Shown: positions 33,744-41,420 of the stretch, piece after piece | Position numbering within the stretch: position 1 is the first letter of the stretch | How the letters are laid out: each line of letters starts with the position of its first letter | Notes under the pieces: generated by a model | What the model was told of the DNA's origin: nothing | Seen by the model: the letters and a program-made list of their open reading frames with translations, nothing else | Databases searched by the model: none | From: Bacteroidia bacterium | GTDB taxonomy: Bacteria; Bacteroidota; Bacteroidia; Flavobacteriales; Flavobacteriaceae | Length of the DNA: 44,021 nucleotides | NCBI GenBank assembly: GCA_030430535.1 | Contig: JAUIKY010000031.1 | Span: 1-44,021 of the forward strand | Reading direction: 5' to 3' | Position numbers and translations under genes: made by a program

Positions 33744-35462
33744 TTGGAACACTTTGTAGTATCGGCACGCAAGTACAGACCCCAAACGTTTAAAGACGTG
33801 GTTGGGCAGCAGGCCATTACAAACACCTTATTGAATGCCATTGAAAACAACCACTTGGCCCAGGCATTATTGTTTACCGGTCCGCGTGGTGTTGGCAAAA
33901 CCACCTGCGCACGTATTTTGGCCAAAATGATAAACAGCGACGGCAGCGAAAAGGAAGACGAAGATTTTTCGTTTAACATTTTTGAACTCGATGCCGCCTC
34001 GAATAATTCGGTGGACGATATTAGGAACCTCACCGACCAAGTGCGTATTCCGCCGCAAATAGGAAAATACAAAGTATATATCATTGACGAGGTGCACATG
34101 CTATCGCAGGCCGCTTTCAACGCTTTTTTAAAGACTTTGGAAGAACCGCCCAAGCACTGTATTTTTATTTTGGCCACTACCGAAAAGCATAAAATCATCC
34201 CAACCATTTTATCGCGTTGCCAAATTTTCGATTTTAAGCGTATTACGGTAAACGATGCCAAAGAATATTTAAAATATATTGCCGAAGAACAAGGCATTGA
34301 TGCCGAAGACGATGCGCTGCACATTATCGCTCAAAAGGCTGATGGTGCCATGCGCGACGCGCTTTCTATTTTCGACCGTGTAGTGAGCTTTTCGGGAAAA
34401 AATTTAACACGCCAAGCCGTTACCGAAAACCTGAACGTGCTGGATTACGAAACCTATTTTGAAAGCACCGACCTGATTTTGGAAAATAAAATCCCAGAGT
34501 TACTGCTGCTGTTCAATAACACGCTTTCCAAAGGGTTTGATGGGCACCATTTTATTGCCGGATTAGCTTCGCATTTCCGTGATTTGATGGTTTGCAAAAA
34601 CCAACAGACCATTCCGCTATTAGAAGTGGGCGAACAAACCAAGGCCAAATACCAAGAGCAGTCGCAAAAGGCCTCGCAAGATTTTTTGTTAAAGGGAATC
34701 AACCTCGCCAACGATTGCGACCTCAAATACAAAAGCAGTAAAAACCAACGGTTACTCGTTGAACTTTGCCTCATGCAACTTGCCTCTATCACTTTTGATG
34801 GAGAAAAAAAAAATAGCAAACATTACATAATTCCTGCGTCATACTTTAAAAAGAAGGGCATTACGCCCATTCCGGTTAAAACGCCACCCCAAAATCAAGT
34901 TGCGGAACCCCAAGCAAATGTTGCAACCAAAACGGCTCCTGCAAAAAAAGTTGAACAATTTCAAACTAAGCAACCTCCAAAAATTGAACTTAATAAAGAT
35001 TCCAAGCGTACTTCCGGCTTATCTTTAAAAAGTATCCGTGAAAAAAAAGCCCACCAAATCAAGCAAATGGAAGTGGTGGTTAACGAAGAAGAGCTGCCCA
35101 AAGAACCATTTACCGAAAAGGAATTTATACGGGTGTGGAATGATTACATTGATAAAATTACTGCAGATGGACAGCACAACCTCGCCTCTATTTTATCCAT
35201 AGACAAACCTAAGGTTAAAGGCACCATTGCACATTTGGAATATCCCAACGAAACCAATAAAATTGAAGTTGAACGCCAACAATACGAACTTTTGGGGTTT
35301 ATCAGAAAGAAGCTTAACAACTTCGATATCAACCTCTCCATCACTATAAACGAAGTCAAGGAAAAACAATACGCCTACACACCATTCGAAAAGTTTGAAA
35401 AACTAAAGGAAAAGAATCCTAATATTGATGTGTTAAGAAAAGCCTTTGATTTGGATGTATAA
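33744..35462 (+). CDS. dnaX: DNA polymerase III subunit gamma/tau
   Basis: A 572-residue clamp-loader subunit. It has ARKYRPQTFKDVVGQQ (8-23), Walker A GPRGVGKT (46-53), LDAASNNSVDDIR (82-94), Walker B DEVHML (115-120) and the sensor region ILATTEKHKIIPTILSRC. Domain III follows, then a Lys/Pro/Gln-rich linker (about 370-440) and a tau-like C-terminus. Between Walker A and LDAASNN most bacteria have a four-Cys zinc module; here it is replaced by INSDGSEKEDEDFSFNIFE without Cys, which I recall as normal for Flavobacteriaceae. The start is TTG: an in-frame TAA at 33729-33731 excludes earlier starts, and the protein opens EHFVVSARKYRP like its relatives. Confidence 0.95.
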   Translation: MEHFVVSARKYRPQTFKDVVGQQAITNTLLNAIENNHLAQALLFTGPRGVGKTTCARILAKMINSDGSEKEDEDFSFNIFELDAASNNSVDDIRNLTDQVRIPPQIGKYKVYIIDEVHMLSQAAFNAFLKTLEEPPKHCIFILATTEKHKIIPTILSRCQIFDFKRITVNDAKEYLKYIAEEQGIDAEDDALHIIAQKADGAMRDALSIFDRVVSFSGKNLTRQAVTENLNVLDYETYFESTDLILENKIPELLLLFNNTLSKGFDGHHFIAGLASHFRDLMVCKNQQTIPLLEVGEQTKAKYQEQSQKASQDFLLKGINLANDCDLKYKSSKNQRLLVELCLMQLASITFDGEKKNSKHYIIPASYFKKKGITPIPVKTPPQNQVAEPQANVATKTAPAKKVEQFQTKQPPKIELNKDSKRTSGLSLKSIREKKAHQIKQMEVVVNEEELPKEPFTEKEFIRVWNDYIDKITADGQHNLASILSIDKPKVKGTIAHLEYPNETNKIEVERQQYELLGFIRKKLNNFDINLSITINEVKEKQYAYTPFEKFEKLKEKNPNIDVLRKAFDLDV

Positions 35463-35480
35463 TTTTGAAATAAAACATTT

Positions 35481-36062
35481 ATGCTCGGATTAAAATTACC
35501 AACCGACCCACGTTGGGTTAATATTGTCGAAAAGAATATCGAAGAAATATTGACCGACCATGCGTTTTGCGAACAAAAGGCAGCGAGCACGGCCATCTCG
35601 TTAATTGTGAGTTTTCCGGAATATACCGAGTTGGTTCAGGAAATGGTGGCTTTGGTAAAAGAGGAAATCAGCCATTTTAAAATGGTTCACGATAAAATTA
35701 TTGAACGCGGTTGGACTTTGGGTCGCGACCGACGGGACGATTATGTGGTACAGCTCGTTACATTTTTCCCAAAAGGCGGCAGCCGAACCACGCAATTGGT
35801 GCATCGTTTGCTTTATGCTGCTTTAATTGAAGCTCGCAGCTGTGAGCGTTTCAGACTACTATCGGAAGAGCTTGAAGATAAAGAATTGGCCGAGTTTTAC
35901 CGAAAACTTATGGTTAGTGAAGCCAACCACTACACCATGTTTTTAGGTTTTGCCAGAAAGTATGGCAATAAAAAAGAAGTTGACGCCAAATGGCAGCAAC
36001 TCCTTGAATATGAAGCGGAAATTATGCACGATTTAGGAAAAAGCGAAACCATTCACGGCTAA
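35481..36062 (+). CDS. miaE: tRNA-(ms2io6A)-hydroxylase, MiaE-like
   Basis: A 193-residue ferritin-like di-iron protein of the MiaE family, which hydroxylates the isopentenyl side chain of 2-methylthio-N6-isopentenyladenosine at tRNA position 37. The iron ligands are visible in DHAFCEQKAAST, VKEEISHFKMVHDKI (E-E-x2-H), EARSCERFRLLSEEL and VSEANHYTMFLGFARKYG (E-x2-H). Length matches MiaE proteins (about 190-250). It follows dnaX by 18 bases and overlaps the convergent barrel gene by 4 bases. Confidence 0.9.
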   Translation: MLGLKLPTDPRWVNIVEKNIEEILTDHAFCEQKAASTAISLIVSFPEYTELVQEMVALVKEEISHFKMVHDKIIERGWTLGRDRRDDYVVQLVTFFPKGGSRTTQLVHRLLYAALIEARSCERFRLLSEELEDKELAEFYRKLMVSEANHYTMFLGFARKYGNKKEVDAKWQQLLEYEAEIMHDLGKSETIHG

Positions 36063-36643
36063 AACTTATACCCAACACCTAATTGAATGTTTCGGTTTTT
36101 GGCTGAAACTCCGGTATCTTCGTGAAAAACATTGCCCAACCCGTAGTTGTATCTGGCATCAACATATAGTGCATAATTTATTTTATATTCCACACCAGCA
36201 ACCGCAGAATAGGCTAAATCTACCATATTGTCGCCCACTTTATGTACTTTCCATCCTAATTGTGGGCCTAATCCGGCATGTATTTTTTCACTAAATCTAA
36301 ATCTGAAAAATACAGGCATTTGAATGTAATCGAGGTTAAGCACTTCTGCCCTAGCGCCTTCCGCAGAGAATTGCAATTCGGGCACAATAGAAAATGTTCT
36401 GGACAGCCCAATATTGGCAAAAAAGCCAATGTAAATGCTGTTTCGGTGTTTGTTTTCCATAATGGGTGCATCTTCAAAATCTAAATGTGAAATGGTATAT
36501 CCACCACGCACCCCATATTTAACACCTTGAAACGTAGAGGTATTTTGCTTGGGCGCTTCGGTGCTAACGCTAAGTGAATCTTGATTTTGGGAAAAACCGT
36601 AAACGGAAAAACTAAGTACAGTAAAAAGTAATATTTTTTTCAT
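36059..36643 (-). CDS. Outer-membrane beta-barrel protein
   Basis: A 194-residue secreted protein with signal peptide MKKILLFTVLSFSVYGFSQ, followed by a polar stretch (QDSLSVSTEAPKQNT) and amphipathic strands. Examples are YGVRGGYTISHLDF, SIYIGFFANIGLSRTFSIVPELQF, IQMPVFFRFRF, IHAGLGPQLGWKV and YALYVDARYNYGLGNV, ending in IQLGVGYKF with a C-terminal aromatic. This is the PorT-like/OMP_b-brl_2 pattern common in Bacteroidota. It probably forms an eight-stranded barrel in the outer membrane. No specific function can be given. Confidence 0.88.
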   Translation of the reverse strand: MKKILLFTVLSFSVYGFSQNQDSLSVSTEAPKQNTSTFQGVKYGVRGGYTISHLDFEDAPIMENKHRNSIYIGFFANIGLSRTFSIVPELQFSAEGARAEVLNLDYIQMPVFFRFRFSEKIHAGLGPQLGWKVHKVGDNMVDLAYSAVAGVEYKINYALYVDARYNYGLGNVFHEDTGVSAKNRNIQLGVGYKF

Positions 36644-36813
36644 CTGTTGTTTATTTGTAAATCTATCAGATGCTTTGGGCCATATTCAAAGTGGTTTAAA
36701 AACACACGGTTAGGCTTGTTCATTATTAATAGATTTGGGTTATAATTAATAATAAGCACGAATATAAATTATAATTTCAAAATAAGGCAACTAAAAGGCT
36801 GAAGTGCAAAATT

Positions 36814-37719
36814 TTACTGTGTATTGCTAGAAACCGTATCGTAATATATGCTTTTTATAATACCATCTGCCAGACCAATTTTAGGTACATAAATATCTTT
36901 TGCCCCGCTCCATTTCATGGCCGAAAGGTATATGCGCATGGCCGGAATAATTACGTCGGCACGGTCTTGATTAAGCCCTAATTCTGAAATACGTTCTTCG
37001 TAAGAATACGACTGAAGCGTGTTGTAATAGGAGGTCATATAAAAATACGAAAGCGGTTTGCCCAATGCTTTTCCGGATATTTTAAATATTTTGTTGATGT
37101 TACCACCCGACCCCAAAACCGAAACTTTTTCGTAGTCTTTAACGTTTTCTCCAATCCAATCCCTTAATTCCTGCCACGACTCGTTTAAAACCATATCGTT
37201 AAGCAGACGCACCGTACCAATTTTAAAAGAGCGTGATGCCACTTGGTTGCCACGGTCTATAACGGTAAACTCGGTGCTACCACCCCCTACATCTACATAC
37301 AAATAGGTTTTATCGGGGTCTATATACTTATCTAAATCGGTTGCTGCAATGATAGCGGCTTCTTCCTCGCCTCCAATAACGTCGATACTTATGCCCGAAT
37401 GTTCTAAAACCTGTTCAACGATTTTTTTTCCGTTGGCCGATTCCCTCATGGCCGAAGTAGCACAGGCTTTGTATTTAACCACTTTATGCGATTTCATCAG
37501 CAATTTAAAAGCCAACATGGTATCGAGAATGCGCTCAGCATTTTCTTTAGAAATTCTGTTTTTAACAAAAACATCTGCACCCAAACGGATTGGAACACGC
37601 ACTAACGAGTTTTTTTTAAACGTAACGGGTTTACCTTTTTGTTCAATAATATTTGAAATAAGTAACCTTACGGCGTTTGAACCAATATCGATGGCTGCAT
37701 ATTTTTTGATTGAGAGCAT
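36814..37719 (-). CDS. Ppx/GppA family phosphatase (exopolyphosphatase-like)
   Basis: A 301-residue ASKHA-fold phosphatase of the Ppx/GppA family, which degrades polyphosphate or pppGpp. Motifs are KYAAIDIGSNAVRLLISNI (phosphate 1), YKACATSAMRESANGK, IDVIGGEEEAAIIAATD (catalytic Glu region), YLYVDVGGGSTEFTVID (phosphate 2) and SVLGSGGNINKI. It is the short form, without the C-terminal HD-like domain of E. coli Ppx. Its ATG lies one base from the ppk1 stop, so both are co-transcribed, which favours polyphosphate over pppGpp as substrate. Confidence 0.93.
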   Translation of the reverse strand: MLSIKKYAAIDIGSNAVRLLISNIIEQKGKPVTFKKNSLVRVPIRLGADVFVKNRISKENAERILDTMLAFKLLMKSHKVVKYKACATSAMRESANGKKIVEQVLEHSGISIDVIGGEEEAAIIAATDLDKYIDPDKTYLYVDVGGGSTEFTVIDRGNQVASRSFKIGTVRLLNDMVLNESWQELRDWIGENVKDYEKVSVLGSGGNINKIFKISGKALGKPLSYFYMTSYYNTLQSYSYEERISELGLNQDRADVIIPAMRIYLSAMKWSGAKDIYVPKIGLADGIIKSIYYDTVSSNTQ

Positions 37720-37720
37720 A

Positions 37721-39787
37721 TTAGTCTTCTAATTTTTTTTGATAATAATCGTAAATGGCAAACTGTGATCTTACTTTGGGCTTATTGTTCACGAGATATT
37801 TATTTTCCTGTTCATCGTTAAGTAAACGGGCTTTTACATTATCGTTCCAACTAATGTTGAACGTATCTATAATTTCCTGTTTAATATCTGGATCGTAAAT
37901 AGGGCAGCTTACTTCTACCCTGTTTTCAATATTCCTGGTCATCCAATCGGCAGACGAAATATACAGTTTGGATGCTTCATCCTTGCCAAAAATATAAATT
38001 CTGGAATGCTCTAAAAATTTATCGACTACACTGATGACTTCGATGTTTTCGCTCATGCCCTCAACACCGGGAATCAAACAGCAAAGCCCCCTAACAATCA
38101 TTTGCACTTTAACACCCGAACGGCTGGCTTCGTATAGTTTATCGACCATGGGGTAACTCGATATACTATTCATTTTTAGCCTAATCAGTCCCTCTTCACC
38201 ATTTTTTACTTTTTCGATTTCCTTATCGATTAATTTAAAAATTTCTTTTTTGGTGTAATGTGGCGAAACAATAAGGTGTTTGTAGCGGTTTATTCGATAA
38301 TTGGCTTCGAAAAAAGAGAATATTTTATCGACATCCTTTAGTATTTTTTGATTGGCAGTAAACAGTGTATAATCGGTATAAACCTTTGCGGTTGATTCGT
38401 TGAAGTTACCCGTGCTTATAAAGCCATAGCGCTTTATTTTTTTGCCCTCTTCGCGTTCTATAACACACATTTTACTATGTACTTTAAGTCCAGGTACGCC
38501 AAAAATAAGATTCACACCTTCATCTTTCATCTGTTGGGCATAATCGATATTGGCCTGTTCATCAAAACGAGCACGTAACTCAATGGACACCGTTACCGAT
38601 TTTCCGTTAATAGCTGCATTGATTAGCGAACTTGCTATATGTGATATTTCCGCTAAACGATAAATGGTAATTTTTATGGTCTTTACGGTAGGATCTAAAG
38701 CAGCTTCCCTTAAAAATTTCACCACATACGAAAAGGTTTGGTACGGCGCATGCAGCAAATAATCCTTTTTCGCAATAGGTGGAAATATACTGTCTTGTAG
38801 ACTTAAGTTTTTTATGGGTAAGGCTTCAATTTTATCGTACATTAAATCGGTACGCCCTAAACTTGGGAAGCCCATATAGTCTCTCCTGTTGTGGTATCGC
38901 CCCCCTGGAATGATGCTATCTGTACTATCGATACCCATTTTTTGCATTAAATAATGAAGGGTTTCCTGATCAATGGTTTTATCGTACACAAACCTAACGG
39001 GCTCACCAACCTGCCTGTGCTTTACACTGTCGGAAATTTTTTCAATAAAACTTTTACTTAAATCACTTTCAAAATCCAATTCGCCATCTCGGGTGATTTT
39101 AATCATGTGTGCCGAAATGCTTTTGTAATTAAATATGTTGAATATATCGCTAAGGCAATGGCGCAACAAATCATCTACCATAATGATATAGTCTTTGTTG
39201 TCTTGCTTTGGTAGAACTACAAAACGATCGACAATTTTAGGTATTTCAATGAGCGCAAATTGCTTTTGGTTACCGGGCATTACCATTTTTACGGCCAAAT
39301 ATGCGGCACTATCCTTAAGGTTTGGAAGTACCACCGAATCGTTTAAAATAATGGTCACTAACGCCGGACTTACTGTTTTAAGAAAATATTCTTTTATATA
39401 ATCGTGCTGCTCACTGGTAATTTCCGTTTCGTTGATTATATAAATGTTTTCTTCCTTAAGCTTTTCGCGAATGGCGTTGAGCACCCTTAAGCTTTCGGTT
39501 TGTTGATCAATAACGATCTGTGTGATAATTTCGAGCAACTCTTCTGCTCGTATGCCTCCCAATTCGCTTTTTCCTCCTTTTCCTGCTTCCACAATACGCT
39601 TAACGGTGGCATAGCGTACTTTAAAAAACTCATCTAAATTGTTAGAGAAAATACCCAAAAACCGAAGTCGTTCAATCAACGGAACCGTTTCGTCTTCAGC
39701 TTCTTGCATTACTCGTGCATTAAAATGCAACCAACTTATTTCTCTGTTTATGTATGTGTTATCGGTAGGAATTTCTAATTCAGCCAT
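37721..39787 (-). CDS. ppk1: Polyphosphate kinase 1
   Basis: A 688-residue PPK1, which makes inorganic polyphosphate from ATP. The N-domain starts YINREISWLHFNARVMQEA (12-30) and LRFLGIFSNNLDEFFKVR (41-58). The head domain and catalytic PLD-like domains follow, with TIYRLAEISHIASSLINAA, VSIELRARFDEQANI (about 400-414), the phosphorylated His437 in LKVHSKMCVIE, GFISTGNFNESTAKVYTD, and a second His in FLEHSRIYIFG. Length is normal for PPK1. It heads an operon with the ppx-like gene. Confidence 0.98.
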   Translation of the reverse strand: MAELEIPTDNTYINREISWLHFNARVMQEAEDETVPLIERLRFLGIFSNNLDEFFKVRYATVKRIVEAGKGGKSELGGIRAEELLEIITQIVIDQQTESLRVLNAIREKLKEENIYIINETEITSEQHDYIKEYFLKTVSPALVTIILNDSVVLPNLKDSAAYLAVKMVMPGNQKQFALIEIPKIVDRFVVLPKQDNKDYIIMVDDLLRHCLSDIFNIFNYKSISAHMIKITRDGELDFESDLSKSFIEKISDSVKHRQVGEPVRFVYDKTIDQETLHYLMQKMGIDSTDSIIPGGRYHNRRDYMGFPSLGRTDLMYDKIEALPIKNLSLQDSIFPPIAKKDYLLHAPYQTFSYVVKFLREAALDPTVKTIKITIYRLAEISHIASSLINAAINGKSVTVSIELRARFDEQANIDYAQQMKDEGVNLIFGVPGLKVHSKMCVIEREEGKKIKRYGFISTGNFNESTAKVYTDYTLFTANQKILKDVDKIFSFFEANYRINRYKHLIVSPHYTKKEIFKLIDKEIEKVKNGEEGLIRLKMNSISSYPMVDKLYEASRSGVKVQMIVRGLCCLIPGVEGMSENIEVISVVDKFLEHSRIYIFGKDEASKLYISSADWMTRNIENRVEVSCPIYDPDIKQEIIDTFNISWNDNVKARLLNDEQENKYLVNNKPKVRSQFAIYDYYQKKLED

Positions 39788-39815
39788 TAAAGTATAATCT
39801 ATGTAATTTGAAAAA

Positions 39816-39823
39816 CAAATATA
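39816..39823 (-). promoter_or_regulatory. -7 box of the ppk1-ppx operon
   Basis: On the minus strand TATATTTG matches TAnnTTTG, 28 bases before the ppk1 start codon. Confidence 0.5.
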
Positions 39824-39878
39824 TTCTATTTAAGCTAAAAACGGATGCTTAAGCTATTAATAAACTGCAAAGAATACC

Positions 39879-40364
39879 TTATTTTAATTCTTTTGGAAAA
39901 ATGGTCATTATCGTTTTTCCTGGTTTTAGGTCAGCCCAAGAATTGATATCGAATTGCAACATCACAGTGCCCGTTGTTGGCACGTTAACAATATATTTAT
40001 CCCCAAAAGTATTTACAAATGCCGTAATAGCGTGGTTGTGCCCAAATACCATTAAAAGATCAACGGCATCATTACAATTTTTAACAACTTGGGTAAGAAG
40101 TTCTCCCGAGAAATCGTAAAGATTGTGTTCAAACTGTACAATATCACTGCTGATGTTTAAATTCTCAATAAAGATTTCTGCCGTAGTTTTGGCTCTAACA
40201 GCATCGCTCGAAATCACTAAATCTATATTTAAATTTTCTTCTTTTAAATGATTTGAAACCAAATGGGCGTCATTGAAGCCTCGATTTTTCAATGGTCTTT
40301 CGTGGTCAATGACATCATATTCCCAAGACGATTTGGCATGCCTAACTAAAATTAATTCTTTCAT
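39879..40364 (-). CDS. SixA-like histidine phosphatase
   Basis: A 161-residue member of the histidine phosphatase (phosphoglycerate mutase-like) superfamily. LILVRHAKSSWEYDVIDHERPLKN-type start (here MKELILVRHAKSSWEYDV) holds the nucleophile His8. DLVISSDAVRAKTTAEIF and LLMVFGHNHAITAFVN carry the second catalytic Arg and His. Short length and the RHAKS motif match SixA, a phosphohistidine phosphatase; small-molecule substrates are also possible. It lies upstream of ppk1 on the same strand with a 91-base gap that includes the ppk1 promoter. Confidence 0.9.
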   Translation of the reverse strand: MKELILVRHAKSSWEYDVIDHERPLKNRGFNDAHLVSNHLKEENLNIDLVISSDAVRAKTTAEIFIENLNISSDIVQFEHNLYDFSGELLTQVVKNCNDAVDLLMVFGHNHAITAFVNTFGDKYIVNVPTTGTVMLQFDINSWADLKPGKTIMTIFPKELK

Positions 40365-40865
40365 ATCACTCGATTAAATGCGTTTTTTATCGTTAAAAAG
40401 TTGTTTTTTTCGATAAAATTCAATTTATTTGCTCAATAAAGCTAGTTAAAAAAAATGACTGTTTTATAAAAAAACAAAAGCGTATAAATAAAATTGTTAA
40501 CTTGTTTATTATAAACATTTTAACATATCGAACAATCAATCGTTAAAAAACTCATAAAACCGATAAAATGTCAACAAAAAACTTTTAAACGAATTTATAA
40601 GTGATTTACCATGAAAATTTGAACAGCTATCAATATATGTGTTCTTTTGTTTTACCTACAAAAATTTAAAATTATGACCCCAAATCTAATTTCCCGATTA
40701 AATGTAGTGTTGCTAGCCAATACTATGTCTGCACAATTATCTCTCTTCAAGATTATATTTAACGGTTTACTGGTTGGCAAGTTCAGGCGTGCTTTACGTT
40801 AGTTTTAACGTTACATACTCTAATACTGTAATCTGTCGTATCGCGAACTTTATTATTTCTTAATT
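40365..40865. other. AT-rich intergenic region without a convincing gene
   Basis: About 500 bases between divergent genes. The first 200 are very AT-rich with many short T- and A-runs. A 42-codon frame at 40674-40802 (MTPNLISRLNVVLLANTMSA, then QLSLFKIIFNGLLVGKFRRA) is the only small frame of note; nothing else supports it. I see no RNA gene or terminator. Confidence 0.5.
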
Positions 40866-41390
40866 ATGAAAAATAAAACTACTCCATCATTTTTCTTTTT
40901 ATTTCTGTTTTTGTCCATTTTATTTTTGTCTAGCAACCAAGTGGCAGCTCAAGAATATGATATTTATGAGCTAGAAAAAGAAAATCCGGCAGTTAGTAAA
41001 TCGGCCGAAAAAGTTGACAAAAGCAAAAACAGAACTGAGTTCTATAACCTCTATCAAAACTTGCATACAACCATATATGTTTCGAACAATAAAGTCGATA
41101 AAGTTTATGGAAAAGGTGACATTAAACGTATTACTTTAAGCGACAGCAATTCTTTTGCTTTTTTAAAGACAGATGATTATCAGTTTAAAGAAGTGAAATT
41201 AATAACTGTAAAGTTGAAATCTAAAAACAACTTGAACCAAGTATTGGATTTAAGAGATAAACCTCATTTTGTTAAACTGAAATTTATTTTTCTAAAATGC
41301 TACTTCGAATATACTGATGAGGATATTCAAAACTTTATAAAAGTTAACCCCAATGTTAGAGTTTTCCATATCTCGGCAAACCCTTCATAA
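40866..41390 (+). CDS. Unrecognised secreted protein
   Basis: A 174-residue protein I do not recognise. A long hydrophobic signal peptide (SFFFLFLFLSILFLSSNQVAAQ) is followed by YDIYELEKENPAVSKSAEKV, charged and rich in Lys/Glu. The C-terminal half has strand-like segments: TTIYVSNNKVDKVYGKGDIK, FKEVKLITVKLKSKNNLNQ, HFVKLKFIFLKCYFEYTDED and VRVFHISANPS. The alternation of predicted strands and the short repeats of V/I-K-L suggest a leucine-rich-repeat-like or small beta fold, but this is weak. It lies 30 bases before the giant surface protein gene, so the two are probably co-transcribed. Confidence 0.8.
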   Translation: MKNKTTPSFFFLFLFLSILFLSSNQVAAQEYDIYELEKENPAVSKSAEKVDKSKNRTEFYNLYQNLHTTIYVSNNKVDKVYGKGDIKRITLSDSNSFAFLKTDDYQFKEVKLITVKLKSKNNLNQVLDLRDKPHFVKLKFIFLKCYFEYTDEDIQNFIKVNPNVRVFHISANPS

Positions 41391-41420
41391 TGTTATAATC
41401 TGATTTAAAAAGGTTAAAAA

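Noticed and set aside
40674-40802. 42-codon frame as a gene
   Set aside because: There is no clear promoter, family or conserved pattern; recorded only in the intergenic entry.
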